Positions 8,878-17,452 of a stretch of DNA of 64,000 nt are shown here, in pieces. The stretch covers positions 496,001-560,000 of the forward strand of contig NZ_JAMTCJ010000002.1 of NCBI RefSeq assembly GCF_024171815.1, given 5' to 3'. The position numbers and the translations under genes are program-made. The stretch is from Williamsia maris. GTDB lineage: Bacteria; Actinomycetota; Actinomycetes; Mycobacteriales; Mycobacteriaceae. The first letter of the stretch is position 1; every line of letters begins with the position of its first letter. The notes beneath the pieces are model-generated. The model saw nothing but the letters and a program-made list of their open reading frames with translations, searched no databases and was not told the DNA's origin.

Positions 8878-11195
8878 CGGGTCGCCACCGCCGGCAACAG
8901 TCGCGAGATCTCCAGGGAGTGATCGGGGTGATCGGCCGGGACGATGCCCGAGTAGATGGCCGTCCAGCAGCCCGGGCAGCACAGCTGACGGAACACGATC
9001 GGTGTGTCGACGTACTCGGTCGGGTCGGACGTGACCTGGGGGCCGGCCGCCGAGGACGGGCCCTCGAACCGCGCGAGATCCAGGACCCCGCCGTTCTTGT
9101 CGTCGCCGAGCAACCGACCGCAGTGCGCGCAGGCGATGACACGCGAGTCACCGACACTGACCTCGGCGAGGTTGTCGTCCAGTCGTCGGCCCAGGCTCAG
9201 GTCCATCGTCGGGGCGTCGGGGTGCTGCGTGGATCGCTCCCGACGTTCGGTCAGCATGGACGTCCGTAGTTTCGCGGTCGCGCGATCATCGGTGCCATTG
9301 TGGTCGACGACGACGCCGTAGACCGCGGCCGCGCCATCCGCGGTGACCTTGCCCTCGCGCAGATCGATCGCGACGGCGGCCGGGTCGCGCTGCAGCGGAT
9401 CGCCGTACCCTCCGCCACCCTGCCAGTGCATGTACAACACCTCGCCGGGCGCGACGTAGCTCTCCGCATAGCAGGCCCCGAACTCCCGGCCGCCCGCGAG
9501 TTCGTCGAGGTCGCCGGGGATGTGGCCGGCCGCGAACTGCTCGTTGATGTCGGTGCCGCGGGCAAGGATCTCGAGGCCGGTGTTGCCGGGATATCCGCCT
9601 GCCAGACCGTTGTTCTGGGCCACGGCCTTGCCCGCGGACGCCAGGACGAGACCCATCGGCAGGCTGGTTCCGTACGGGGTGACCGCCAACGACGCGCTCA
9701 CGCCGCCGCGCTGACGGCCGGGCCCGCCCGAGTCGGGCTCCTCGCGACGCCACAACGTGAGCAACGGGTAGAGGAACTCGGTCATCTCGGTGTCCGGGAT
9801 GCGGCCCATCGGGATGCAGAAGAGTCCTCCGGTGTCCATGCCGTCGGCCGTTGGACGCGCCCCGTATCCGCCGGCCATGGGCTCCATCATGATGTTGAGG
9901 AACGGGACCGGTTGCTCGGCCCGCTCGTCCAGCCCCGCGATCACCGCGGTGTCCCAGGTGCCGCAGCACGCCGCCTGCACACTGGCGCCCAGATCGACCG
10001 AGCGGTCCAGCATCTGCGAAAGACACTCCGCGATCAGGGTTCCGGTCAACCAGGCGGGTCCGATCGGGCCACGACTGACCGCGGCCGGGAAGCTCGCGTT
10101 GTTGATGGTGCCCTCTTCGGAGACGAGATCGAAGCACCGCATCAGACCGCCTGCCGACCACGGGATGTCGCCGGCGAGGATCGGGAGCAGCGCGAGCATG
10201 ACCCCACCGCGCATCCCGGCATAGGTGCAGTTGATGACGCCGGTCTGTTTGTCGGTGCCGGTGAAGTCGAACGTCAGATGGTCGTCGGTCTTGGACATCG
10301 CGACGGTGATCTTGTGGACGCCGCGGTCGCCCGCGTGTGACTGGTCCTGGTATCCGGTGGCCTTCCAGGTGCCGTCGGGCAGCGAGGTGAGCTTCGATCG
10401 GAGTCGCCCCTCGGCGTCGGTCATCATGCGCTTCATGACGGCCTTGACGGTGTCGGCACCGTACTGCTCGATGACCGCGTGGATGCGGTTGCGTCCCACC
10501 GTGTTGGCGCCGATCTTGGCGCGCAGGTCGAGGCCCACGAGCATCGGGACACGGGACCGGCGAACCCACACGTCGGCGACGTCGCGCTGGAGTTCGAAGT
10601 TGCGGACCACCTTGATCGGCGGGGTGGGCAGCGACTCGGAGAAGACGTCCTTGGCCGACGGGTCGAACGATCCGAGTCCCGATCCACCGAGATCCGGCTC
10701 GTGGCAGATGGCGCTGGTCCAGCTGAACAGCTTGCCCTCGTGGAAGATCGGTTGGTAGACGATGACGTCGCTCTGGTGCAGACCACCCCCGACCCAGGGA
10801 TCGTTGCAGAGGAACATGTCGCCCTCCTCGATGCCGGGATTGGTGGCGCGGTTCTGCAGCGTCCAGTAGATGGCGAGGTCGACGGCGCCGACGAGCATCG
10901 TGTTGTAGAGACCGACCTGGACCTCCTGGCCCAGTTCGTCGCTCACGGCGAAGTCGAAGTCGTTGGCGTCGGTGACGATCGGCGACCCCGACATCCGCTT
11001 GAGGGCTTCGCCCATCTCGTCGGTCACCGACCACAGGCGGTGGCGGATCACCTCGTAGGTGAGTGGGTCGAGGTCGTCGATCTGCTGCTGGGTCACCGTG
11101 TGGATCTGCAGGCTCGGCGGCAGTGAGCGGGCGAGGGCGTCGGGGTCGACGGGACGGCTCGAGAAGACTTCGGAGCCGGGGATCGGTGAGGTCAT
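8874..11195 (-). CDS. HyuB/AcxB-type subunit fused to an acetone-carboxylase-gamma-like zinc domain
   Basis: 773-aa protein. Residues about 40-590 are the hydantoinase-B/acetone-carboxylase alpha fold (DPLTYEVIRHRLW, NDPWVGGGLHQSDV, GGVSASLAVTPYG). Residues about 600-773 are an added domain with two cysteine pairs, CAHC at 689-692 and CCPGC at 739-743, like the zinc-binding gamma subunit of acetone/acetophenone carboxylases. Generic annotation would say N-methylhydantoinase B. The gamma-like tail instead suggests an ATP-dependent carboxylase of a small ketone or a ring-derived compound (inference). The gene is 10 nt downstream of hyuA and overlaps the ligase gene by 4 nt. Confidence 0.85.
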   Translation of the reverse strand: MTSPIPGSEVFSSRPVDPDALARSLPPSLQIHTVTQQQIDDLDPLTYEVIRHRLWSVTDEMGEALKRMSGSPIVTDANDFDFAVSDELGQEVQVGLYNTMLVGAVDLAIYWTLQNRATNPGIEEGDMFLCNDPWVGGGLHQSDVIVYQPIFHEGKLFSWTSAICHEPDLGGSGLGSFDPSAKDVFSESLPTPPIKVVRNFELQRDVADVWVRRSRVPMLVGLDLRAKIGANTVGRNRIHAVIEQYGADTVKAVMKRMMTDAEGRLRSKLTSLPDGTWKATGYQDQSHAGDRGVHKITVAMSKTDDHLTFDFTGTDKQTGVINCTYAGMRGGVMLALLPILAGDIPWSAGGLMRCFDLVSEEGTINNASFPAAVSRGPIGPAWLTGTLIAECLSQMLDRSVDLGASVQAACCGTWDTAVIAGLDERAEQPVPFLNIMMEPMAGGYGARPTADGMDTGGLFCIPMGRIPDTEMTEFLYPLLTLWRREEPDSGGPGRQRGGVSASLAVTPYGTSLPMGLVLASAGKAVAQNNGLAGGYPGNTGLEILARGTDINEQFAAGHIPGDLDELAGGREFGACYAESYVAPGEVLYMHWQGGGGYGDPLQRDPAAVAIDLREGKVTADGAAAVYGVVVDHNGTDDRATAKLRTSMLTERRERSTQHPDAPTMDLSLGRRLDDNLAEVSVGDSRVIACAHCGRLLGDDKNGGVLDLARFEGPSSAAGPQVTSDPTEYVDTPIVFRQLCCPGCWTAIYSGIVPADHPDHSLEISRLLPAVATR

Positions 11196-11205
11196 GAGGG
11201 CGCTC

Positions 11206-13308
11206 CTACTGGGCGACGATGGAGAGGTTGCCGAGACGGTCGACTGTGCCGGTGGTGCCGTGGGGGACGACGACCGTCGTGGTGGGGACCTCGACGATGG
11301 CCGGTCCGGTCAGGACGTGGCCGGCGGCGAGTTTGCTGTAGTCGTAGATGTCGCTGTCGACGAAACCGACGCGGCCGTCGAGACAGACCTTGCGACTTCC
11401 GATGCGGGCCGCGGAGGCGTCCGGCGAGTCCGCCGACTTCACCTCGGGCAGGGTCGGCGAGAACGGCAGCACGCCGGTCGCGCGGACGCGGTAGGTGATG
11501 GCCTGGATGCCGGCCTCACGGAAACCGCTGTCCTTGCCGTAGAGATCGGCGTAGCGCTGCTCGAACAGATCGGAGGCGTGCGCGACGCTGGTCGAGTCGA
11601 GAGCGCCCTCGGGGAGCGAGGTCGCCACCTCGGCGAGCTGCATCGTGTAGCGCATGTCGATCTCACGCTCTACCTCGATGCTGGTGAACGACAGCCCCTG
11701 CCGACTCAGGGCCGCACGGACACGCTTCTCCAGTCCGGCGAAGTTCTGTTCGGCCCTCGCCGGATCGAGCGGCATGGCCGCCGGGTCCGAGAGTTCAGCG
11801 GCGAGAACGATGTTCGACGAGGCCAGACCGTAGGCGGAGAACGCGGACGCAACCTGACCGAGCGGGACGACCACCTCTTTCACCCCGACCTCGGCGGCGT
11901 ACCCCGCACAGTGCGCGGGACCCGCGCCACCGAAGGCGTAGAGCACGAACTCACGCGGATCGTGTCCGGCCTCGACCACGGTCTTGCGCAGCAGGTCACC
12001 GGTCTGGGCGTTCTGCACCGCGTAGATGGCGGCCGCGGCGTCCTCGATCGACAGGCCCAGCGGCTCGGCGATCCGACGGCGGATCGCCTCGCGGGCGAGG
12101 TTCTTGTCGAGTGGCTTGCGGCCTCCCAGCAGGCCTCGCTCGGGCAGGATGCCGAGGACGAGGTTGGCGTCGGTGTTGGTGGGCTCGGTGCCGCCCTGCC
12201 CGTAGCAGGCCGGCCCGGGGACCGCCTGCGCGCTGTGTGGTCCGATCTGCAGGTTGCCGCCCGGATCGACCCAGGCGATGGCGCCGCCGCCGGAGCCGAT
12301 CGCGTGCACCTCGAGGGTGGGGACGTTGATCGGGTGGTGGTTGATGATCGTGCTCGACGCACGGACCGGCTCGCCGTCGACGACCAGTCCGACGAGGAAG
12401 GTCGTGCCGCCGACGTCGGTGGCGATGACGTTGCGGTGGCCCAGTTGCCGACCGAGGGAGACTGCGCCGACGACGCCGCCGGTCAGCACCGACCCGACCG
12501 TGCTGATCGCGTTCTTCGGTGCCTCGGCCGCGGCGACCGCGCCACCGTTGCTCTGCATCACCAGCAGCGGTCCGGCCAGCTTCAGATCTCGCAGCTTCGA
12601 CTCCAACGATCCGAGGTAGTCGCGCAGGCCCGGACCGATCTGCGTGCTCATGATGGTCGTGGCGTTGCGGGCGAACTCCCGGATTCGGGGGCTCACCTCG
12701 CTGGACAGCGAGACGAACATGTCCGGGTCGATCTCACGCACGAGTTCGCGGATCCGCTCCTCGTGGACCGGGTTGCGGAACGACCACAGCAGCGAGACCG
12801 CGATCCCCGACACCCCGTCGGCCACCAGCGACCGGATGGCCTCTCGCGCGGAGTCCTCGTCGAGCGCGACGACGATGTTGCCGTCACGATCGATCCGTTC
12901 GGTCACCTCCAGCGCGTGCCGCTTGGGGACCAGGCCGTGGGACTTGCTCTGCCCCATGACGTTCTGCAGTTGCTCGGGTGATCCGCCGAGGTAGCGGCCC
13001 TCCACGTTCATGATGTAGATCGAGTCGCGATGACCCTTGGTCGTGAGGAAGCCGACCGGCGGGACGTTGCCCATGACGAGCGCGTTCAGCGACGACGTCG
13101 TGCCGTGCGCGATGTGATGGGTGTCGGCCAGCATCTCCTCCACCGGGCGCCCCAACTGTTCGGCCAGCGCCACCAGGACATCGATGACCCCCTGGGAGTA
13201 GTCCGGGGGCGTCGACGGGGCCTTGGCGGCGACCACGGTGCCGGAACTGTCGTCGAGTACTGCGTCTGTGAACGTCCCGCCGACGTCCACTCCGATCACA
13301 TAGGTCAT
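11206..13308 (-). CDS. HyuA/AcxA-type ATP-dependent subunit (hydantoinase A/acetone carboxylase beta family)
   Basis: 700-aa partner of the downstream HyuB-like protein. The ASKHA-fold ATP site is visible: VDVGGTFTD (residues 7-15), HGTTSSLNAL (about 70), DVGGTTF (about 300) and the late FGGAGPAHCAGYA segment. The family phosphorylates carbonyl or lactam substrates before carboxylation or hydrolysis (family knowledge). ATG 13308 is preceded by AAAGGGAG at good spacing. It is the first gene of the left arm; the divergent spacer to 13580 holds the shared promoter-side motif. Confidence 0.88.
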   Translation of the reverse strand: MTYVIGVDVGGTFTDAVLDDSSGTVVAAKAPSTPPDYSQGVIDVLVALAEQLGRPVEEMLADTHHIAHGTTSSLNALVMGNVPPVGFLTTKGHRDSIYIMNVEGRYLGGSPEQLQNVMGQSKSHGLVPKRHALEVTERIDRDGNIVVALDEDSAREAIRSLVADGVSGIAVSLLWSFRNPVHEERIRELVREIDPDMFVSLSSEVSPRIREFARNATTIMSTQIGPGLRDYLGSLESKLRDLKLAGPLLVMQSNGGAVAAAEAPKNAISTVGSVLTGGVVGAVSLGRQLGHRNVIATDVGGTTFLVGLVVDGEPVRASSTIINHHPINVPTLEVHAIGSGGGAIAWVDPGGNLQIGPHSAQAVPGPACYGQGGTEPTNTDANLVLGILPERGLLGGRKPLDKNLAREAIRRRIAEPLGLSIEDAAAAIYAVQNAQTGDLLRKTVVEAGHDPREFVLYAFGGAGPAHCAGYAAEVGVKEVVVPLGQVASAFSAYGLASSNIVLAAELSDPAAMPLDPARAEQNFAGLEKRVRAALSRQGLSFTSIEVEREIDMRYTMQLAEVATSLPEGALDSTSVAHASDLFEQRYADLYGKDSGFREAGIQAITYRVRATGVLPFSPTLPEVKSADSPDASAARIGSRKVCLDGRVGFVDSDIYDYSKLAAGHVLTGPAIVEVPTTTVVVPHGTTGTVDRLGNLSIVAQ

Positions 13309-13579
13309 GCCGGTGTGCTCCCTTTCGGATACGAGTCGAAGACGCCGGCGACGCCGGGACGACTCCCGAGCCTGCTTACGTCTGCGTTGAGTATTCGACG
13401 CGAGTGATGACCTGTCAAGGACCAATTGTGAGAGCCATCACCAAGGGTCGCGACTGTTGGCATCGCCATTCTGCGTCGCGCTGCTGGTGGACGGGCCTTG
13501 ACGGATCGTCGCGTGCGTCGAATAATCATCGTCAGTGTCGAACTACATCGACATCGTTGTCCACCGGAAGGCCCAGCCC
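13309..13579. promoter_or_regulatory. Divergent promoter region with a duplicated 17-bp motif
   Basis: The 271-bp spacer between hyuA and the maleate-isomerase-like gene has no gene of its own. It carries GCGTCGAATAATCATCG at 13515-13531 (plus strand) and GCGTCGAATACTCAACG at 13385-13401 (minus strand), identical at 15 of 17 positions. Each copy points toward the gene it precedes. They are either matched promoters (AATAAT/AATACT as -10-like boxes) or operators for one regulator, and they tie the two arms together. Confidence 0.7.
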
Positions 13580-14338
13580 ATGACCACCCACCGCATCGGA
13601 CTCGTCGTACCGAGTTCCAATGTGACGGTCGAGACAGAGATGCCTGCACTGCTGGCCCGGCACCCCGACGCCTCGTTCTCCTTCCACTCGAGCCGCATGC
13701 GGATGACGGCGGTCTCTCCCGAGCAGCTCCGCGCCATGAACTCCCAGCGGGAGCGGTGCATCCTCGAACTCGGCGACGCCGGCGTGGACGCGATGCTCTA
13801 CGCCTGTCTCGTCGCGTTGATGGCAGCGGGCCCCGGTGAACACCAGCGGGTCGAGGGGTTGATCGCCGAGCAACTCGCGACCGGCGGGTCCGACGCCGCG
13901 GTGCGTTCGAGCGCCGGCGCGCTGGTCGAGGGCCTCCGGGCTCTCGGCGCCCGCCGTGTCGCACTGGTCACCCCCTACATGCGCCCGCTCGCCCAGAAGG
14001 TCGTCGAGTACATCGAGGCCGAGGACATCGCCGTCACCGACTGGCGCGCGCTGGAGGTGTCCGACAACGCCGAGGTCGGTGCCATAGCGGGATCGCGCGT
14101 GATGGAGGCCGCGCGCTCACTCGATCTCACCGGTGTCGACGCGCTCGTCATCTCGGCCTGCGTGCAGATGCCGTCGTTGCCCCTCGTGCAGGCCGCCGAG
14201 GACGAGTTCGGTGTCCCCGTCCTCTCGGCTGCCACCGCGGGTGCATACAGCCTTCTGCGCGCACTGGACCTCCCGGTCGATCTGGCCGGGGCCGGCTCGC
14301 TCCTGCGCGCCGACGCCTCCGCACCCGCCGCGATCTGA
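13580..14338 (+). CDS. Maleate isomerase/Asp-Glu racemase superfamily protein
   Basis: 252-aa protein of the maleate cis-trans isomerase and arylmalonate decarboxylase group. Two conserved cysteines sit in the expected half-sites: C76 in LYACLVAL and C194 in ISACVQMPS; Asn14 in VPSSNVTVE is also conserved. Two cysteines favour isomerase or racemase chemistry over decarboxylase, which keeps only one (family knowledge). It could convert a maleyl-type ring-cleavage product to the fumaryl form. ATG 13580 has GGAAGG upstream. It is the first gene of the right arm. Confidence 0.82.
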   Translation: MTTHRIGLVVPSSNVTVETEMPALLARHPDASFSFHSSRMRMTAVSPEQLRAMNSQRERCILELGDAGVDAMLYACLVALMAAGPGEHQRVEGLIAEQLATGGSDAAVRSSAGALVEGLRALGARRVALVTPYMRPLAQKVVEYIEAEDIAVTDWRALEVSDNAEVGAIAGSRVMEAARSLDLTGVDALVISACVQMPSLPLVQAAEDEFGVPVLSAATAGAYSLLRALDLPVDLAGAGSLLRADASAPAAI

Positions 14339-14356
14339 GAACTCAAGGAGAACAGC

Positions 14357-14995
14357 ATGTCTGATCTGAATCACAAGGTCCGAGGCGTCGACCACGTCGC
14401 CTACCCCACGTTCGACCCGGCCGGGACCGTCGAGTTCTACCGGGACGTCCTCGGCTTCCCGGTCGTGCACTCGATCTGCGCGGCCGGCTGGGGGCCGGAG
14501 AAGCATCCCGACTTCATCCACTTCTTCTTCGACATCGGCAACGACGACCGGCTGGCGTTCTTCTACTACTTCGGACTCGAGCCGTTCGAGGGCGGACCGC
14601 AGGGTGACGCCTACTCGCGCTTCGCCGATGACGTCCCGATCTTCTTCATCCGGTCCCGACACCTCGCCATCCACGTCGACGACGAGGACGACCTGCTCGA
14701 GTACCGCCGCCGACTCGACAGCAGCAACTGGCCGGTCGAGATGCAGATTCAGCACGAGACCATCGAGTCGATCTACACCCACGACCCCAACGGCTACATG
14801 ATCGAGATCACCAGGGCGATGCGACCGGTTACGCCGCAGGAAGACCTCGACGCGGAGCTGACCATCGACGCCCTGGTCGACGTCGTGCGCGGCCCGGATC
14901 CCAGCATGGCGAACCTGCTCGCGCGCAAGGCCGAACTCATCGTCGAGCGTGCCGCGCAGTGGGTCCCGTCCGACGAGGAGGTGGTGGCGCGGTGA
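14357..14995 (+). CDS. VOC-superfamily protein (glyoxalase/extradiol dioxygenase fold)
   Basis: 212-aa protein with a complete metal-binding triad for the vicinal-oxygen-chelate fold: H13 (GVDHVAYP), H102 (RHLAIHV) and E150 (YMIEITR). Aromatic-rich strands lie between them, and a helical C-terminal extension of about 55 residues follows. It could be a dioxygenase, isomerase or lyase acting in the same pathway; the exact reaction cannot be read from sequence. AAGGAGAAC lies upstream of the ATG. It overlaps the next gene by a GTGA junction. Confidence 0.8.
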   Translation: MSDLNHKVRGVDHVAYPTFDPAGTVEFYRDVLGFPVVHSICAAGWGPEKHPDFIHFFFDIGNDDRLAFFYYFGLEPFEGGPQGDAYSRFADDVPIFFIRSRHLAIHVDDEDDLLEYRRRLDSSNWPVEMQIQHETIESIYTHDPNGYMIEITRAMRPVTPQEDLDAELTIDALVDVVRGPDPSMANLLARKAELIVERAAQWVPSDEEVVAR

Positions 14996-15237
14996 CCACC
15001 CTGTACGTTCTCGACATCCCGGAGAACCACGACCTCGCGGCGGTCGCGGACAAGGACCCCTCGGTCGTGGTCGATCACGTCGGGCCCTACTTCCGGATCG
15101 TCTCCGACACCGACATCGTCATCGACCGTCGCGCGACCGGGTGTCGGCACGCGGTCTGGTACAGCAGCGTCGCCGGCCTTCACGAGAGCCGGATCACGCA
15201 GTGGGACAAAGACGCGATGCGCGTCGTGGGGTCGTGA
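14992..15237 (+). CDS. 81-aa protein of unknown function in the catabolic operon
   Basis: Small soluble protein starting at a GTG that overlaps the VOC stop (GTGA), and ending in another GTGA overlap with the hydrolase. It is rich in Asp and Val and has a conserved-looking core (VVDHVGPYFRIV, RHAVWYSSVAG, WDKDAMRVV). No signal peptide or membrane segment. The tight coupling on both sides argues it is a real gene and probably a pathway accessory or small enzyme. I do not recognise a family. Confidence 0.65.
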   Translation: MTTLYVLDIPENHDLAAVADKDPSVVVDHVGPYFRIVSDTDIVIDRRATGCRHAVWYSSVAGLHESRITQWDKDAMRVVGS

Positions 15238-16463
15238 CCGTCACCCGCCTCGGCGCGGGCCGGTACATCGACGCGGCGCAGGCCCCGGCGAACACCGTCA
15301 CCTCGGTCCACGAGTTGACGACGTCAGATGGCGCGAAGGTCGCGGGCGTCCTGCGGACAGTCCCCGGCGCACGGACCGTCGTCGCGTTGATGCACCCCCG
15401 CCAGGATCTGACGCACCACGTCCTGGTTCCGGAGTTGCTGGCCCGCGGGTTCGGGGTGTGGACACAGGGCACGCGCTCCCCCAACAACGACATCGCGCTG
15501 GTCCACGAGCAGGCACTGCTCGACGCAGCGGCGGGTCAGGTGTTCCTCCGCGACGCCGACTTCGATCATGTTGTGACACTGGGCCACTCCGGCGGCGGGA
15601 CTCTGTTCGCGTTCTACCATCAGCAGTCCGGGCTGCCCCCGGAACACCGCCTGCGTCGGACACCGGCCGGTCGACCGATCGATCTCGCGTCGGCCGACAT
15701 GCCCGCACCCGACGGGGCGGTGTTCATGGCGCCCCACCCGGGGCAGGGTGCGCTGCTGCTCCGGCTCATCGATCCCTCGGTGGTCGACGAGTCCGACCCG
15801 CTGTCGGTGGACCCGTCCCTCGATCCGTTCGGCCCGGCCAACGGCTTCGCCGAGCCCCCGCACAGTTCGCAGTACACGGACGATTTCGTCCGGCGATACC
15901 GGGCGGCGCAGCGGGCGCGGGTCGAACGTCTCGACCAGATCGCCCGCGAACGGGTGGCCGAGGCTGCGACCGCACGACGTCGACACAAGGACAGCGGGGA
16001 CGCGAGAGACCGTCGCGCCGCGCTGGTCCCGCGAATCCTCACCGTGTATCGCACCGACGCCGACCTGCGGTTCACCGATCTGTCGCTGAGTCCCAACGAC
16101 CGACCCTACGGATCGCTGTTCGGCCGGCGACCGGACCTCACCAACTCCGGGTTGGTCGGCTTCGGACGGTTCAGCACGCCGGACGCCTGGCTGTCCACGT
16201 GGTCGGGGCTGTCGACGAACGCCGACTTCCTCCGGTGCGCCCCGGCCGTCACGGTGCCGTCGCTGTTCGTCGAACTCAGTGGCGATCAGGCGTGCTTCCC
16301 CGACGACGCGACCGCGATGACCGAGGCCATCGGTGCCACCGATGTCACCCGAACGCAGGTGGCCGGAACGCATTTCGGCGGGCCGATCAGCGACGGCGCC
16401 CCCACCGGCGCGAGCCTGGCCGCCGCCGACATCGGGCAGTGGTTGGCCGAGCGCTTCAACTGA
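15234..16463 (+). CDS. Alpha/beta hydrolase
   Basis: 409-aa serine hydrolase. The nucleophile elbow GHSGGG places Ser at residue 119. A late acid (SGDQACFPDDA) and His (AGTHFGG, about residue 390) complete a plausible triad. A lid-like insertion of about 150 residues, rich in Arg and Asp, separates the two halves. GTG 15234 overlaps the previous stop codon. As the last gene of the right arm it could hydrolyse an ester, a thioester or a C-C bond of a ring-cleavage product (inference). Confidence 0.8.
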   Translation: MTVTRLGAGRYIDAAQAPANTVTSVHELTTSDGAKVAGVLRTVPGARTVVALMHPRQDLTHHVLVPELLARGFGVWTQGTRSPNNDIALVHEQALLDAAAGQVFLRDADFDHVVTLGHSGGGTLFAFYHQQSGLPPEHRLRRTPAGRPIDLASADMPAPDGAVFMAPHPGQGALLLRLIDPSVVDESDPLSVDPSLDPFGPANGFAEPPHSSQYTDDFVRRYRAAQRARVERLDQIARERVAEAATARRRHKDSGDARDRRAALVPRILTVYRTDADLRFTDLSLSPNDRPYGSLFGRRPDLTNSGLVGFGRFSTPDAWLSTWSGLSTNADFLRCAPAVTVPSLFVELSGDQACFPDDATAMTEAIGATDVTRTQVAGTHFGGPISDGAPTGASLAAADIGQWLAERFN

Positions 16464-16555
16464 CCGCCGGTGCGGTGACGGACAGGAGGTACGGATGCCA
16501 GCGACGTTCATCACCTCACCGTCGCGAGGCGGGACAACCTTCCTGGACATCACGT

Positions 16556-17083
16556 CTAGCGAGCACCGAGCCGCCTAACGCTGTGGTGACATCCAGGTTG
16601 AAACGGGATCGCAAATGCGCTTGCGTCTTCGATCGGCCAGTACCGCGAGCGATGGCTGCCGAACAGCTCGAGACAAGAGAACTCGACGCCTTCATGTGAA
16701 GCACACGCTGCAATGCTGTAGCGCGGCGGCGCTGCACGGTAAACCTCACATGTGTCAACGCCTTCGGAGATTAGACGCGCAGTCAGCCCTCTCACATACC
16801 AGGTGTTGAATTCGCTGACTGCTAACTGGCTTGCAGCGTTACGCAAGTTCACTCGACGGTTATTCGACACCGCAAGCCAAAGTTCCGGCTTGGAAATCTC
16901 GTGCATGAGCGAATCATCGTCTCCCGCAGTTATCGCTCGCCGCATCGCATCAGGCCACCTCTGCCGACCAAGCGAAGACAGCTGACGACCACGGTATGGG
17001 TTGCCTGAGGACTCCTCCTCCTCAAAGGCCGCAATCATGAACTCTCTTGTCAGAGCGTCAAGCTCTTCGTAGTGCATTCCCAT
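16556..17083 (-). CDS. 175-aa protein of unknown function in a lower-GC insert
   Basis: Starts MGMHYEELDALTREFM at ATG 17083 with GGAG 8 nt upstream. The N-terminal half is acidic and helical. The centre has FNTWYVRGLTARL. The C-terminal half carries conserved-looking Cys/His positions (YRAAPP, CASHEG, GPGCHH-like PGCHHSVRRL). These hint at a metal site or an enzyme active site, but I cannot name the family. Base composition is visibly lower in G+C than the flanks. It lies 37 nt downstream of a 53-aa gene on the same strand and faces an XRE-ImmA gene; a mobile or defence-linked pair is possible. Confidence 0.65.
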   Translation of the reverse strand: MGMHYEELDALTREFMIAAFEEEESSGNPYRGRQLSSLGRQRWPDAMRRAITAGDDDSLMHEISKPELWLAVSNNRRVNLRNAASQLAVSEFNTWYVRGLTARLISEGVDTCEVYRAAPPRYSIAACASHEGVEFSCLELFGSHRSRYWPIEDASAFAIPFQPGCHHSVRRLGAR

Positions 17084-17120
17084 GGCTTGATCTCCATACC
17101 GGTCTCGGGAGCAGCGCCGC

Positions 17121-17282
17121 TTACTTCTCTTTGGTGACGCCCTTGAAAGGTGCCGAATCGCTCTTGCGATCCAGAAATTGGCCATTTGAGCTGTCGCGCT
17201 TGGTCCAGCCGCCTGGTGTCTTCACTTGCGTTCGACTAGTCACTGCGCCCTTGCGCGAACCTTTGCCAGTGTTCTTTGCCAT
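17121..17282 (-). CDS. 53-aa basic protein
   Basis: Very small gene: MAKNTGKGSRKGAV, then TPGGWTKRDSSNGQF and KGVTKEK at the end. It is strongly basic, Gly/Ser/Lys-rich and predicted disordered. AGGA lies 5 nt upstream of ATG 17282; an ATG at 17288 is an alternative. I recall similar short lysine-rich proteins in many bacterial accessory regions, with no function. It is probably co-transcribed with the 175-aa gene 37 nt downstream. Confidence 0.65.
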   Translation of the reverse strand: MAKNTGKGSRKGAVTSRTQVKTPGGWTKRDSSNGQFLDRKSDSAPFKGVTKEK

Positions 17283-17452
17283 TTCCATCCTGTTCCCGTG
17301 CCGGGCGACGCGAGGTTGCGCCTGAGTGAAGATTACACCACCTTATTCGGCGTCGCGTTCGTCGTGTGATTCAGCGCAAAGGCACCACCGGTGTCGGAAC
17401 GTGCGTCAGAGGGCAGACTGGTTTTCGCAGGTGGACATTCAGGAGCGTGACT

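Noticed and set aside
11059-12981. 640-aa open frame antisense to hyuA
   Set aside because: Same kind of shadow; it has no domain and no promoter, while the minus-strand HyuA matches a known family throughout.
8874-13308. 5-oxoprolinase assignment of the HyuA-HyuB pair
   Set aside because: 5-oxoprolinases lack the Cys-pair C-terminal domain, and the aryl-ligase context does not fit glutathione metabolism.
14357-14995. Gentisate or homogentisate dioxygenase
   Set aside because: Those are cupin enzymes of another fold; the protein here is a VOC-fold protein with H13, H102 and E150.
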